Notes: generated by a model not told the origin, from the letters alone. Positions 24,734 to 33,710 are shown, numbered from the stretch's first letter. The stretch: 64,000 nt of DNA from Brevibacillus choshinensis (GCF_016811915.1 NZ_CP069127.1:4498001-4562000), one strand, 5' to 3'. Made by a program: numbers and translations.

Positions 24734-25651
24734 CTATTCAGAGAAAATGTCCTGCCCCTTCTCTGTCAATCGATACTGCCCTCGTCCTACCGGATTTTTT
24801 TCTGCCAGTCCTTTTTTGATCAATGCCCCAAGCGGCTGGTTCACATACAAGGAATGGAATCGCCGGGCATTCTCCGGACTCACCCCTGGCAGTTTCCCTG
24901 CGATCACAGTGGGAGTCCGCCACACGTCTCTCGCCAGTGCCAGCAGTACATTCCACTGCTTTTGCGGCAGCTTGTGCACGGATTTCTTTTTCCCTGTGTC
25001 ACGGGCATTCCCTTGCCGAGAGCGAAAATAAAGCCTGCCTCCCTCTTTCTTTCGCTCACACCAGCCTGCTTCAAATTGCCAAAGAGCTTTCGCCAGAGAA
25101 GCACGCGGACTTGCATAGTGCGTCTCGCAATGATCGAGAATTTCCTTGATCGTCCGCCAATCGTTTGCCTCATCCAGGTATCTCCGAATCTGATTCATCG
25201 TGATGCGGTAGGGTGTGATATAGCCGCCGCCGCTTTGGCCGCCCTTCACCTCGGAAGTCTGATGATGCTCGGTGAGCGCATCCCGTAGATAAGGCAGCGT
25301 ACGTCTGGCAAGCTTCGGCATCTTGTCCGGCCATACGCTCCCGAACTTGCTGATGGTCAGCACGCCGATCCCGTAATCGCGCAATACCATGGTCACAAAC
25401 TTTTTATACGATTTTGGCTGATACGGAATCGCGATCCAAATGTAATGGGCATAGTCGCGCCATCTCAGCGCCTGTTCGATCAGGTCCAGACTGAGGGACT
25501 GCTTCATCTCCACGACTCCCACCAGCGGTCCGTTCGTCACGACTACATCCGCGCGCCCATTCCGATGACGGCATTCTACCTCCGGATAAACGGTGAACCC
25601 GCGCTCCTCCATCCAGCGTTTGATCGGTTCGTACATATCCTCTTCTTTCAT
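24734..25651 (-). CDS. PD-(D/E)XK nuclease-like protein with C-terminal winged-helix-like region
   Basis: The N-terminal part (residues 1-120) has the order of a PD-(D/E)XK fold: YEPIKRWMEERGFTVYPEVECRH, then GRADVVV (Asp) and VGVVEMKQ (Glu-x-Lys). It resembles DUF2161-type proteins. The C-terminal third (PQKQWNVLLALARDVWRTPTVIAG...NPVGRGQYRLTEKG) looks like a winged helix. ATG at 25651 is the likeliest start, although its GAGG site is twelve bases away; GTG at 25693 is the frame limit. It stands alone with no methylase or defence partner. Its function is unknown. Confidence 0.6.
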   Translation of the reverse strand: MKEEDMYEPIKRWMEERGFTVYPEVECRHRNGRADVVVTNGPLVGVVEMKQSLSLDLIEQALRWRDYAHYIWIAIPYQPKSYKKFVTMVLRDYGIGVLTISKFGSVWPDKMPKLARRTLPYLRDALTEHHQTSEVKGGQSGGGYITPYRITMNQIRRYLDEANDWRTIKEILDHCETHYASPRASLAKALWQFEAGWCERKKEGGRLYFRSRQGNARDTGKKKSVHKLPQKQWNVLLALARDVWRTPTVIAGKLPGVSPENARRFHSLYVNQPLGALIKKGLAEKNPVGRGQYRLTEKGQDIFSE

Positions 25652-25820
25652 TCGTTTTCTTTGCCTCTTTCGTTCTGTAGTCTTTTCCTCCACTTTATCA
25701 CGAGCGGTTTGGACATACTATCCGGTCAACCGTTTTCCAACTGCGTCTTTTCCTGTACGATCGTTTTGCGTACAATAAACAAAGTGAGAAAATAGACGTT
25801 CCTGAAAGGGAGGTATTGAC

Positions 25821-26081
25821 GTGGAAGAGAAAAAAGATGCACTTGTCCCGGAACTTGAGGAACTGCTTTATAAATTTACGGAATTGCTGACGGGCGAAGC
25901 CACGCCAGAGCGCGTCGAGATGGTAAAGGTATGGTGCCTCTACACCCATATGAGCAAGGCAATGCCGCCACTCATCCAGCACTGGGCGAGCGAGCCTGAC
26001 CATCACGAAGCTCGCAACCAAATCCGGGAGATTATCGAGCAAATCAAGCAGTGGAATCAGACGAAAAACCAGAAGCATTAG
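25821..26081 (+). CDS. yusU: DUF2573 (YusU-type) protein
   Basis: This 86-residue, mostly helical acidic protein has ELEELLYKFTELLTGEATPERVEMVKVWCLYTHM in its first half and REIIEQIKQWN near the end. It matches the YusU family of Bacillales, whose function is unknown. The GTG start is supported by AAGGGAGG eight bases upstream. A weak hairpin (GAAAGAG/CTCTTTC, 26094-26120) lies downstream. Confidence 0.75.
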   Translation: MEEKKDALVPELEELLYKFTELLTGEATPERVEMVKVWCLYTHMSKAMPPLIQHWASEPDHHEARNQIREIIEQIKQWNQTKNQKH

Positions 26082-26141
26082 GGGCGCGTTTTTGAAAGAG
26101 ATTTCAGGGAGTTCTCTTTCTTTAAAGGTGTAAACCTAAAC

Positions 26142-26169
26142 AAAAAGGCTGCCTCTTTTGGCAGCCTTC
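26142..26169 (-). terminator. Terminator of the 110-aa hypothetical gene
   Basis: Minus-strand AAGGCTGCC-AAAAGA-GGCAGCCTT is followed by TTTG, 15 bp after the stop codon. Confidence 0.85.
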
Positions 26170-26183
26170 TCTTCATATTTTCC

Positions 26184-26516
26184 TCACAAGGAAGCACTGA
26201 AACGCTCAGGCACGTACTCGATGTTCGCTTCTGCTGTGATCGTCAAGCAGTGATTTACGTGATCGTATTCCACCGGATTATCCTTGACGTAAAACCATAT
26301 TTTCTTCGTCGGTTCCCCTTCTGCTTCCCGGAAGAGAAAGACATTCAGCTCTTCCTTCCATTGCAGGATATCTTCCACGACAGCATCAAAAGGGACATCT
26401 ATGCGAAACAGCCAGCCTGTCCCTGCCTGTTCCACGCGGTACGCCACATCGTGCTTGCTGGAATCAATAAACGTGCGACCACCGACGGCGTGTTTGACCA
26501 ATAAGGTTTCCTTCAT
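26184..26516 (-). CDS. Conserved-looking hypothetical protein (110 aa)
   Basis: I do not recognise this family. The protein is soluble with alternating strands (WLFRIDVPFDAVVEDILQW, LNVFLFREAEG, KIWFYVKDNPVEY, CLTITAEANIEYV), has no signal peptide and contains a single Cys. GAGAGGGGAAGT before ATG supports translation. It lies 14 bp after the pirin gene on the same strand and shares its terminator, so it is probably cotranscribed with it. Confidence 0.7.
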   Translation of the reverse strand: MKETLLVKHAVGGRTFIDSSKHDVAYRVEQAGTGWLFRIDVPFDAVVEDILQWKEELNVFLFREAEGEPTKKIWFYVKDNPVEYDHVNHCLTITAEANIEYVPERFSASL

Positions 26517-26530
26517 ACTTCCCCTCTCCC

Positions 26531-27229
26531 TCACGGCAAATCGATTAGCATGAAAAACGCTTCATCCAAAGCTGTGATCGCAAGCTCCGATACGTCTTGG
26601 ATACGTGCCGTATCCCTTTTCCCCAGCTCGTGTCCATTCACCGCAAGCTTTCCTTCGATCACAAACAAAAATACGCGTCGTCCTTCCTCCTGCTCAAACG
26701 ACAGCTCCCGGCCCTGTTCCAGCCGGCTCAAGTAAATCGTCATGTCCTGATGAATGGACGCGACGCACTCGCTCCCTTGCCTAGAGACAACTGGCAGCAA
26801 GTCATTGTTCAACTGCTCCTGATCATAGCGCTTCGTTTCAAACGATGGCGTAAGTCCTCGCTCCTGCGGCATGAACCACAGCTGGAGAAACTTCACACCT
26901 TCCGTCTCCGATCCGTTGTACTCCGCATGCACGATGCCAGTCCCGGCTGACATTCGCTGCACTTCCCCCACCGAGATGACCTCGACATTCCCCAGATTAT
27001 CCTCGTGCTTGACCTGTCCATCCAGGACAATCGTGACGACTTCCATATCGCTGTGCGGGTGAGGCCCAAATCCTTTTCCGCCCGCTACCTCGTCGTCATT
27101 GCACACTCGCATGACCCCAAAGCTCGTATTGTTCGGATCGAAGTATTCGCCAAAAGAAAAGCTGAGATGACTGCGAAGCCATCCCGCATCGACCGAATAT
27201 CTCGAATTTGAAGGATATACTTGAAACAT
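26531..27229 (-). CDS. Pirin family protein (YhhW-type)
   Basis: This 232-residue bicupin has the metal site in the N-terminal cupin: GPHPHSDMEVVT at about residues 56-67 and GIVHAEYN near 100-107. Bacterial members such as YhhW act as quercetin 2,3-dioxygenases in vitro; the physiological role is unclear. AAGGGAGGACG precedes ATG. It heads a two-gene transcript with the 110-aa hypothetical gene. Confidence 0.9.
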   Translation of the reverse strand: MFQVYPSNSRYSVDAGWLRSHLSFSFGEYFDPNNTSFGVMRVCNDDEVAGGKGFGPHPHSDMEVVTIVLDGQVKHEDNLGNVEVISVGEVQRMSAGTGIVHAEYNGSETEGVKFLQLWFMPQERGLTPSFETKRYDQEQLNNDLLPVVSRQGSECVASIHQDMTIYLSRLEQGRELSFEQEEGRRVFLFVIEGKLAVNGHELGKRDTARIQDVSELAITALDEAFFMLIDLP

Positions 27230-27326
27230 GGCAAACGTCCTCCCTTATTCCTTCTCGCCTACCCACATTGTACGGGGATTTTTCCTTTTCTACAAATAAG
27301 GACCCTGTGCAAAGTGCACCTGGTCC

Positions 27327-28109
27327 TCAAAAGCCAAGCCTCTTTTTCAATTCCTTTACCACGTTGCGGCTCACGGGAATTTCCGTTTTCCGGCAGTCCT
27401 GCATGACGAGATGAATCGAGCCCTTGAACCAGGGCACGAGCTCCGCCGTCCTCGATAGGTTGACGATAAATGCCCGATGCGTACGGAAAAATTGCTTGGG
27501 AGACAACCGGCTTTCCAGCTCCTGCAGCGTAAACGAAGTGGAGAACTGTTCATTTCCCGTATAAATGCTGGCATATCGGCCTTCCAGCGTAGCGTACACG
27601 ATCTCGTTTGGATCGATGAGCATGATCTTTCCGCTTTTTTCTACCGGCACCCTGCGCGGCTGTTGATCAGCGAGGACGTTTTGCAGGAGGGTCTGCAGCT
27701 GCTCCTCCAGATACGGGGTGGTTGCTGCTGGCTGGGATTCTGGGCTGCGCATCTTTCTCACCCGATTCATCGTCTTCTCCAGCCTCGTCTCACTGAATGG
27801 CTTGACAATGTAATCGATGGCATCCGTCTCAAAGGCTCGCACGGCATGAATCTCGTAGGCACTCGCAAAGATGATGACCGGCGGATTCACCATCGATTCC
27901 AGCAATTCCTGACCGACGTCCACGCCATCCCGATCCTGCAGATGTATATCTAAAAAGACGGCATCCGGCTCGACCTGCAAGACGGCGTCGATGGCCTCTT
28001 CCCCGCTGCTCGCCTCACCTATGACGGACACCTCCGGAAACTGCTCCAGCAGGTACCGCAGCTCAGACCGGGCAGGCGCCTCATCATCCACGATGAACAC
28101 TTTTAGCAC
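27327..28109 (-). CDS. lytT: LytTR-family response regulator
   Basis: This 260-residue regulator has a receiver domain (VFIVDDE at the start, phosphoacceptor Asp in AVFLDIHLQDRDG near residue 53) and a C-terminal LytTR DNA-binding domain (PSGKIMLIDPNEIVYATLEGR-like strand block, ending FFRTHRAFIVNLS). GTG at 28109 is favoured because TAGGAG lies nine bases upstream; GTG at 28115 is also in frame. It overlaps lytS and is its cognate partner. A hairpin (27299-27326) follows its stop without a T run. Confidence 0.88.
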   Translation of the reverse strand: MLKVFIVDDEAPARSELRYLLEQFPEVSVIGEASSGEEAIDAVLQVEPDAVFLDIHLQDRDGVDVGQELLESMVNPPVIIFASAYEIHAVRAFETDAIDYIVKPFSETRLEKTMNRVRKMRSPESQPAATTPYLEEQLQTLLQNVLADQQPRRVPVEKSGKIMLIDPNEIVYATLEGRYASIYTGNEQFSTSFTLQELESRLSPKQFFRTHRAFIVNLSRTAELVPWFKGSIHLVMQDCRKTEIPVSRNVVKELKKRLGF

Positions 28110-29811
28110 TGGCACTCACTCCTACTGGCAAAGTAATGACACAGGTGGTCCCTTCGCTCACCACGCTTTGGATCGCGATCCCGTACGGTTGTCCGTACAC
28201 CGACTGGAGCCTGCTCTTGACGTTGGACAGTCCGATCCCGGATAATCGGCGCTTGCCTTCCTGCTTGCTCGGGGGCATCGCAAAAGGATCTGTCTCCATG
28301 CCTACGCCGTTGTCAGCGACTGTCAGCTCCAGCGTCTTCATATCCAGCCGTCTTGCCTTGATCCTGACAGTCCCTCCTTCACGCTTGGGGAGCAAGCCGT
28401 GCTTGACCGCATTTTCCACCAACGGCTGAAGAATCAATCCGGGGACGATCACGCTTTCCACTTCTCTCTCGATGTCGTATTCGACGTGCAGCTTTTCCCC
28501 GAAGCGCGCACGCTCGATCGCGAGGTACGCCTCAATGTGCTCGAGCTCCTCAGCCAAGCTGACGTACCCTCCCGAATCGTGCAGATTGCGCCTGAAATAT
28601 TCTCCCAAATGAATCAGCAGCTCACGCGCCTGCTCCGGACGGAAGCGGATGAACGAGACGATCGTATTGAGCGCATTGAACAAAAAATGCGGATTGATCT
28701 GGGCGTGCAGAGCCTTGATTTCCGCGTCAGCCAAGAGACGTGACTGCTTTTCCAGCTCAGCCAGCTCCAGCTGGGTCGAGATCAAATTGCCCAGACCACG
28801 GACGAGCTCCAGATCGACTGCAGACAGCTTGCGCGAACGGTCTTGATACAGCTTCAGCACACCCGCTGCCTCTCGCCTGCGCATGAGAGGAACGAGAATC
28901 GCGTAGCGCAGCGGACAGTTAGACTCCTTGCAGCCGATCTCCTCCCGATTGTGTGCAATCATCACTTCTTTGGTATCCAGAACAGCCTGCGTCGCTTTGG
29001 TCGTGATCCCTTCGCCTACCACGTGATGCGAGGCCCCGGCACCTACATGGGCGAGCACAGTCTTGGTGTCTGTGATGGCGACCGCCGCCACCCGAGTCGT
29101 CCGGAGGATTTCCTCGGCTACCTTTTTTGCCGACTCGTACGACAGCCCTTCCCGCAAATACGAGAGCGTCTTGTCAGCCACCTGCATTGTCCGCTGAGCT
29201 TGCAAAGCTCCGATGCGATCTTCCTCTTTTTTGACCAGGTCGATGATGATGACGAGGATGGCAATCCCCAGAGAATTGACGACAGACATCGGAACGCTGA
29301 TGGACTTGACGAGCACCAGCGCATCCGCATACGGCCGGGCCACGAGCAAGATGATCCCCATTTGCATCCATTCTGCGATAAACCCGACGATCAAAGCAGT
29401 CGTCCAGCCGATTTCCTGCTGGCGATTGCGGCGGAATTGGTAGATCAGCCCCGCGATCAGTCCTTCGCTGATCGTCGAGATGGCGCACGCCAAATCGGTG
29501 AATCCGCCCAGGGAGTATCGATGAAGTCCAGCAATCAATCCTGTCATGAGGCCTACCCAGGGACCTGCCAACAGCCCCGCCACCACGGTACCGATCACAC
29601 GGGAGTTGGCGATGGCATCCTGATACCAGATGCCATTGTACGTGCCGAAAATGGAAATCGCCGAGAAAATCAGGACGACCACCGCTTTTTCCTTCCATGT
29701 CGCTTGTTGGTTCAAAATGCTGCGGAAGGCGCGCACGCGGGTGAACAGCAGCGCTGCAACGATCAGGACAGCCGTCCGTTCAGCCAGCGGCATCATCAAG
29801 GCAAAATTCAC
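28084..29811 (-). CDS. lytS: LytS-family sensor histidine kinase
   Basis: This 575-residue kinase has five to six N-terminal transmembrane helices (5TM-LYT module), a GAF domain at about residues 210-345, and a LytS-type kinase core with INPHFLFNALNTI (phosphoacceptor His) and NGVGM in the ATPase. The GTG start is taken because GTAGGGGG lies seven bases upstream; the longer frame to 29871 has no ribosome site. In Bacillus, LytST responds to extracellular pyruvate and controls pyruvate facilitators. Whether it regulates the cstA gene of this window is speculation. Confidence 0.9.
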   Translation of the reverse strand: MNFALMMPLAERTAVLIVAALLFTRVRAFRSILNQQATWKEKAVVVLIFSAISIFGTYNGIWYQDAIANSRVIGTVVAGLLAGPWVGLMTGLIAGLHRYSLGGFTDLACAISTISEGLIAGLIYQFRRNRQQEIGWTTALIVGFIAEWMQMGIILLVARPYADALVLVKSISVPMSVVNSLGIAILVIIIDLVKKEEDRIGALQAQRTMQVADKTLSYLREGLSYESAKKVAEEILRTTRVAAVAITDTKTVLAHVGAGASHHVVGEGITTKATQAVLDTKEVMIAHNREEIGCKESNCPLRYAILVPLMRRREAAGVLKLYQDRSRKLSAVDLELVRGLGNLISTQLELAELEKQSRLLADAEIKALHAQINPHFLFNALNTIVSFIRFRPEQARELLIHLGEYFRRNLHDSGGYVSLAEELEHIEAYLAIERARFGEKLHVEYDIEREVESVIVPGLILQPLVENAVKHGLLPKREGGTVRIKARRLDMKTLELTVADNGVGMETDPFAMPPSKQEGKRRLSGIGLSNVKSRLQSVYGQPYGIAIQSVVSEGTTCVITLPVGVSASAKSVHRG

Positions 29812-29904
29812 GGGTATTCCCCCTACCGAAAACAATATCCTTCTTCCTATTATGGTCAGCAGCCCTATCATCGGTCAACCATTGTCAGAAACGGGGCAAA
29901 AAAC

Positions 29905-29938
29905 AGAAAAAAGCGAATGGCCTGCACCATCGCTTTTC
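29905..29938 (-). terminator. Terminator of the glutamine-type ABC operon
   Basis: Minus-strand AAAAGCGATGG...CCATTCGCTTTTTT lies three bases after the ATPase stop codon. Confidence 0.85.
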
Positions 29939-29941
29939 TCC

Positions 29942-30676
29942 TTATAATACGCGATTCAAAAATTCACGAGTGCGCTCTTCCTTCGGGTTGTTGAATATTT
30001 CATGAGGCGGGGCGAGCTCGATGATCCTTCCTTGGTTCATGAATGCCACAAAATCAGCGACATCCTTGGCAAAGCCCATCTCGTGCGTCACGATGATCAT
30101 GGTCATTCCTTCCTTTGCCAGCTGCTTCATCGTCTCCAGCACTTCGCCGACCAGCTCCGGATCAAGGGCTGACGTGGGCTCGTCAAACAGCATGATATCC
30201 GGCTTCATCGCCAGTGAACGAGCGATGGCTACCCGCTGCTTTTGACCGCCTGAGAGACTGGCAGGATAAACATCCGCTTTTTCTTCCAGCCCTACTTTCT
30301 TCAAGAGCTGCATCGCCTCTCGCCTGAGCTCCTCCCGATTCGGCTTTCGCACGACCAGTGGCGCCTCCATGACGTTCTCCAGCACCGTCTTGTGGGGAAA
30401 CAGATTGAAATGCTGAAACACCATTCCTACCTTTTGCCGCACCTTTGTCAAATCATCCTTTTTGGGATCGATGCTCTTTTCCTCGATGAAGATCTCTCCC
30501 CCGTCCTTGATCTCCAAAAAGTTGATGCAACGGATCAGCGTGCTCTTTCCTGAACCGCTGGCCCCGATTAGAACGGCCACTTCCCCTTTGTTCACCGTCA
30601 GGTTGACGTCCTTTAGCACCTCGTTGGACCCAAAGCTTTTTTTGAGATTCTGCACACGAATCATTTCCTGTTTCAT
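29942..30676 (-). CDS. glnQ: Polar amino-acid ABC transporter ATP-binding protein, GlnQ-like
   Basis: This 244-residue ATPase has Walker A GASGSGKS (residues 34-41), signature LSGGQKQR, Walker B IMLFDEP and VTHEMGF. ATG at 30676 follows GGGAGGGATGGGT. It is the last gene of a binding protein, permease and ATPase operon for a polar amino acid, probably glutamine or glutamate. Substrate choice is inference from family resemblance. Confidence 0.88.
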   Translation of the reverse strand: MKQEMIRVQNLKKSFGSNEVLKDVNLTVNKGEVAVLIGASGSGKSTLIRCINFLEIKDGGEIFIEEKSIDPKKDDLTKVRQKVGMVFQHFNLFPHKTVLENVMEAPLVVRKPNREELRREAMQLLKKVGLEEKADVYPASLSGGQKQRVAIARSLAMKPDIMLFDEPTSALDPELVGEVLETMKQLAKEGMTMIIVTHEMGFAKDVADFVAFMNQGRIIELAPPHEIFNNPKEERTREFLNRVL

Positions 30677-30689
30677 ACCCATCCCTCCC

Positions 30690-31352
30690 TTAGTCGCCTT
30701 TGGCCAAACGCTGCTCCATTTTGCCAACCAAATACGTGAAGAGCATGACGATCACCAGGTAGTAAAGAGCTACGATCAAAAAGAACGTCATCTCATCAAA
30801 CGTCTCTGCAGACAGGCGGCGTGCCATGGAGAACAACTCGTCCATGGCGATGAAGGCGGCGAGAGACGACTCCTTCAGCGACAAAATGAACTGATTGCCG
30901 AGTGGCGGTATGGAACGCTTCAATGCTTGCGGCAAAATGATGCGGCGCATGGTTTGCCTCGTGGACATCCCGAGAGAAAGCCCTGCCTCCCTTTGTCCTC
31001 TATCGATCGACTGGATCGCGCCGCGGAAGATTTCCGCAATGTACGCCCCGCTGTGAACAGCCAAAGCCAGGGCGGCTGACCAAAATTGCCCCAGATCGAT
31101 CACTTTGTAAAACCCAAAATATAAGACGAAAATTTGCACGATCAAGGGGGTTCCGCGAATGATGGTGATATACACATTGGCGAGAAGCTGACCTCCCGGA
31201 ATCTTGGACACCTTTAGCAGCGCGACCAACAGGCCGATCACGGTTCCCACGATGACAGAGGCGATCGTCAGCTCAAAGGTAAGAAGCAACGGCTTCATAA
31301 AGAACGGCAGCGTACGAAAAAACTCTTCAAGTAAGTGAGTGAAACTGGGCAC
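30690..31352 (-). CDS. glnP: Polar amino-acid ABC transporter permease, GlnP-like
   Basis: This 220-residue membrane protein has about five transmembrane helices, the N-terminal ITIIRGTPLIVQIF block and the EAA loop EAGLSLGMSTRQTMRRIILPQALK. The GTG start at 31352 is supported by GGAGG nine bases upstream. It is separated by 13 bp from the ATPase gene and by a strong hairpin from the binding-protein gene. Confidence 0.88.
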   Translation of the reverse strand: MPSFTHLLEEFFRTLPFFMKPLLLTFELTIASVIVGTVIGLLVALLKVSKIPGGQLLANVYITIIRGTPLIVQIFVLYFGFYKVIDLGQFWSAALALAVHSGAYIAEIFRGAIQSIDRGQREAGLSLGMSTRQTMRRIILPQALKRSIPPLGNQFILSLKESSLAAFIAMDELFSMARRLSAETFDEMTFFLIVALYYLVIVMLFTYLVGKMEQRLAKGD

Positions 31353-31382
31353 TCTATGCCACCTCCGCTTGTCTCAAATGGT

Positions 31383-31412
31383 CCTGCCAAGCCTGTCGAT
31401 CGGCTTGGCAGG
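31383..31412 (-). other. Intercistronic hairpin between binding-protein and permease genes
   Basis: CCTGCCAAGCC and GGCTTGGCAGG form a perfect 11-bp stem with an 8-nt loop and no T run on the minus strand. Such hairpins stabilise the 3' end of the binding-protein message, so that the binding protein is made in excess over the membrane parts. Confidence 0.6.
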
Positions 31413-31429
31413 CACTTCTGTTTGTGGCA

Positions 31430-32245
31430 CTAGTCCTTTTTGCTGATATCGCGGTTGAAATACTTTTCGCTGAGCTTCAGATAGGTACCGTCCTCATGAA
31501 TCTGTTTCAGTACTTCATTGATTTTGGTCAGCAGCTCCGTATTCCCCTTGCGAACCGCGATGCCATGCTGCACCTCCGTGAGTGCCGCGCCGCTTTTCTT
31601 GATCTTGAGGCCCTGCTGAATAGCGATCTCGCCTACGACGCTGTCCGTAATCACGACATCGTGCTTTCCTTGCTCCAGAGCGCGCAGGGCGGTCACGTCA
31701 CTGTCGTAGGTCTTGATGTTGTCCGTATACTCCCGAGCCATTTTTTCATGGGTCGTACCCAGAGCGACGGCTACTTCCTTTCCTTTCAGGCCATCCAGGG
31801 TAGAAATGGTGCCATCCGGCCTGGTAAAGAGCTGTCCGCCGGATAAGTAGTAGGGATCGGCGAAATCCACCTGCTGCTTGCGCTCTTCCGTAATCGCATG
31901 GCTCGCGATGGCCGCATCGTATCGACCTTCTTTTACCCCGGCGATAATGCCGGAAAAAGGTGAAGTAACTGGTTTTGCTTGAAGATTCAGACGTTTTGCA
32001 ATCTCATTTCCGATCTCAATATCAAACCCTGTCAGCTGTCCGTCCTTAAAATAGCTGAACGGCTGATATTCACCCGATGCAGCGAACGTAAACACACCTG
32101 ATTCTTTGGTCATCGACGACGCATTGCCCGCAGGTGCGCTGGCTCCTCCCGTGCTGCCGCTGGAAGTCGTCGCCTGGCCACAGCCTGCCACGAGTAGCGA
32201 CGTGGTCAGCAGCAAAGTAGCAAGAAACCCCATATTTTTTTTCAT
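31430..32245 (-). CDS. Amino-acid ABC transporter substrate-binding lipoprotein
   Basis: This 271-residue protein has a lipoprotein signal (MKKNMGFLATLLLTTSLLVAGC, lipobox LVAGC, Cys about residue 22), a Gly/Ser linker and an SBP_bac_3 domain (FTFAASGEYQPFSYFKDGQLTGFDIEIG). It is anchored outside the membrane and delivers a polar amino acid to the downstream permease. GGGGGAAAAGAAA precedes ATG. The CoA-transferase-like genes end 80 bp upstream on the same strand with no clear terminator, so some cotranscription from the sigma-54 promoter is possible. Confidence 0.9.
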   Translation of the reverse strand: MKKNMGFLATLLLTTSLLVAGCGQATTSSGSTGGASAPAGNASSMTKESGVFTFAASGEYQPFSYFKDGQLTGFDIEIGNEIAKRLNLQAKPVTSPFSGIIAGVKEGRYDAAIASHAITEERKQQVDFADPYYLSGGQLFTRPDGTISTLDGLKGKEVAVALGTTHEKMAREYTDNIKTYDSDVTALRALEQGKHDVVITDSVVGEIAIQQGLKIKKSGAALTEVQHGIAVRKGNTELLTKINEVLKQIHEDGTYLKLSEKYFNRDISKKD

Positions 32246-32325
32246 TTTCTTTTCCCCCTTTTATTTCCCTTATTGGTTCTAGCACGGACGATCGAACGTT
32301 CCTTCCACCTCCTCTCGCGTGAGAG

Positions 32326-32988
32326 CTACTCTGGCAGCTGCAGATTCTCGGATATTTGCAGAGTGGCTCCCGTTCCCTCGATGACGTCTTCGAGCGAAAA
32401 CGGGTACATGACTTCTGTCAGCACCAGACCTCCCGCAGTCACCTCGATGACCGCCCTCTCCGTGATGATGATATCCGCACACCGCTTTGCTGTCAGCGGC
32501 AGGGTACACTCCGATACGATTTTCGGCTCCCCTTTTGCATTCGCATGGCTCATCATGACGATCACTTTCTTGGCATTTCGCACCAGCTCCGTCCCGCCGC
32601 CGATTCCATAGACACGCTTCCCTGGGACGATCCAATTGGCGAGATCTCCTCTGCGGTTCACCTGCAATCCTCCCAGAAAAGCGACATCCAGCTTTCCTCT
32701 GCGAATGATGCCGTATGCCACAGTCGTGTCGAAAAAAGCTGCGCCGGGAACGATCGAAACAGGCGCTCCTCCGGCATTCGTGACGTGAGCATCTTCCTCT
32801 CCGGTCACAGGCGTAGGGCCGAGGCCGAGAATGCCATTGACTGAGTGAAACATGACGTTCCACTCTGGGGGGACAAAGTCAGCGACGAGCTCGGGGATTC
32901 CGATGCCCAGATTGACCGTCATACCCGGCTCGATTTCTCTGGCTGCCCGGCGAGCGATCATGTAGCGCTGGTCCATTTCCAATCCCAT
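32326..32988 (-). CDS. scoB: CoA-transferase subunit B homologue lacking the catalytic Glu
   Basis: This 220-residue protein aligns by eye with 3-oxoacid CoA-transferase B subunits: VNLGIGIPELVADF near residues 25-38, GILGLGPTPVTGEED, NAGG and GDLANWIVPGKRV. The family's active-site signature S-E-N-G reads S-V-N-G here, with valine at residue 50 (codon 32839-32841, GTC). That Glu forms the covalent CoA thioester in true transferases, so this protein may not be a transferase. ATG at 32988 overlaps the scoA stop (TGATG) with GGAGGG eight bases upstream. It may be a hydrolase-like homologue such as IpdAB or a decayed enzyme. Confidence 0.8.
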   Translation of the reverse strand: MGLEMDQRYMIARRAAREIEPGMTVNLGIGIPELVADFVPPEWNVMFHSVNGILGLGPTPVTGEEDAHVTNAGGAPVSIVPGAAFFDTTVAYGIIRRGKLDVAFLGGLQVNRRGDLANWIVPGKRVYGIGGGTELVRNAKKVIVMMSHANAKGEPKIVSECTLPLTAKRCADIIITERAVIEVTAGGLVLTEVMYPFSLEDVIEGTGATLQISENLQLPE

Positions 32989-33653
32989 CACGCATGCCCT
33001 CCGCCGCTTTTGACGATATAATCCACAAAAATTCCTGGGGTCATGATCTGCTCCGGGTCCAGCTCTCCCACCGGGACGATCTCGTCTGCTTCCACGATGG
33101 TGATATCCGCAGCCATGGCGACTAACGGGTTCAGATTTCTCGCGGCTTTGTCATAGATCAAATTGCCGTAGGAATCCGCCCGCTTGGCATAGATCAGACC
33201 GATCTGTGCGCTGATGGCTGTCTCCAAACGATAGCGGTTGTCTTCCACATGGATGATCGGACTCTCGGTACCCATCTCCCAGCCTTGACTCGCTTCGACC
33301 AGGATTCCTGCCAAGCCGACACCGCCGGAACGAATCTTTTCCGCGAGGATGCCTTGCGGGTAGAACGTCACATCCAGCACCCCGTCGAGCATTTGCCGCC
33401 CCGCTTCGGGATTTGAGCCGATATGCGTCGTGATCAGCTTTTTCACCCTGCGCTTGGTGATGAGCCGACCGATTCCCCACTCTGGAAATCCAGCATCATT
33501 CCCGATGAGCGTCAAATCTTGGACTCCTTTTTGCAATAGATAGTCGATGAGCAGCAAGGGGGAACCGACTCCCCCAAAGCCGCCGTACAGGACTTCTGCC
33601 CCATCCCTGACGTTCTCCATCGCCGTTTCTACTGTGACCCATTTTGATAGCAT
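32988..33653 (-). CDS. scoA: CoA-transferase subunit A (ScoA-like)
   Basis: This 221-residue protein has the family glycine loop GGFGGVGSP near residues 23-31, LIGNDAGFPEWGIGRL, and the C-terminal signature RNLNPLVAMAADITIVEADEIVPVG followed by TPGIFVDYIV. With subunit B it would handle acyl-CoA or acetoacetate. ATG at 33653 is chosen since AAGGA lies about ten bases upstream and the longer frame crosses the promoter region. A sigma-54 promoter lies about 58 bp upstream, divergent from an activator gene. Confidence 0.83.
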   Translation of the reverse strand: MLSKWVTVETAMENVRDGAEVLYGGFGGVGSPLLLIDYLLQKGVQDLTLIGNDAGFPEWGIGRLITKRRVKKLITTHIGSNPEAGRQMLDGVLDVTFYPQGILAEKIRSGGVGLAGILVEASQGWEMGTESPIIHVEDNRYRLETAISAQIGLIYAKRADSYGNLIYDKAARNLNPLVAMAADITIVEADEIVPVGELDPEQIMTPGIFVDYIVKSGGGHA

Positions 33654-33710
33654 GGCAAGCAAATCCTTATCTCTCTTATAGTTTGGTAACCGCCTCATGA
33701 GAGAATGGAA

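Noticed and set aside
27299..27326. Hairpin after lytT considered as a terminator
   Set aside because: The stem is imperfect and is followed by TTATTTG instead of a T run; too weak to annotate.
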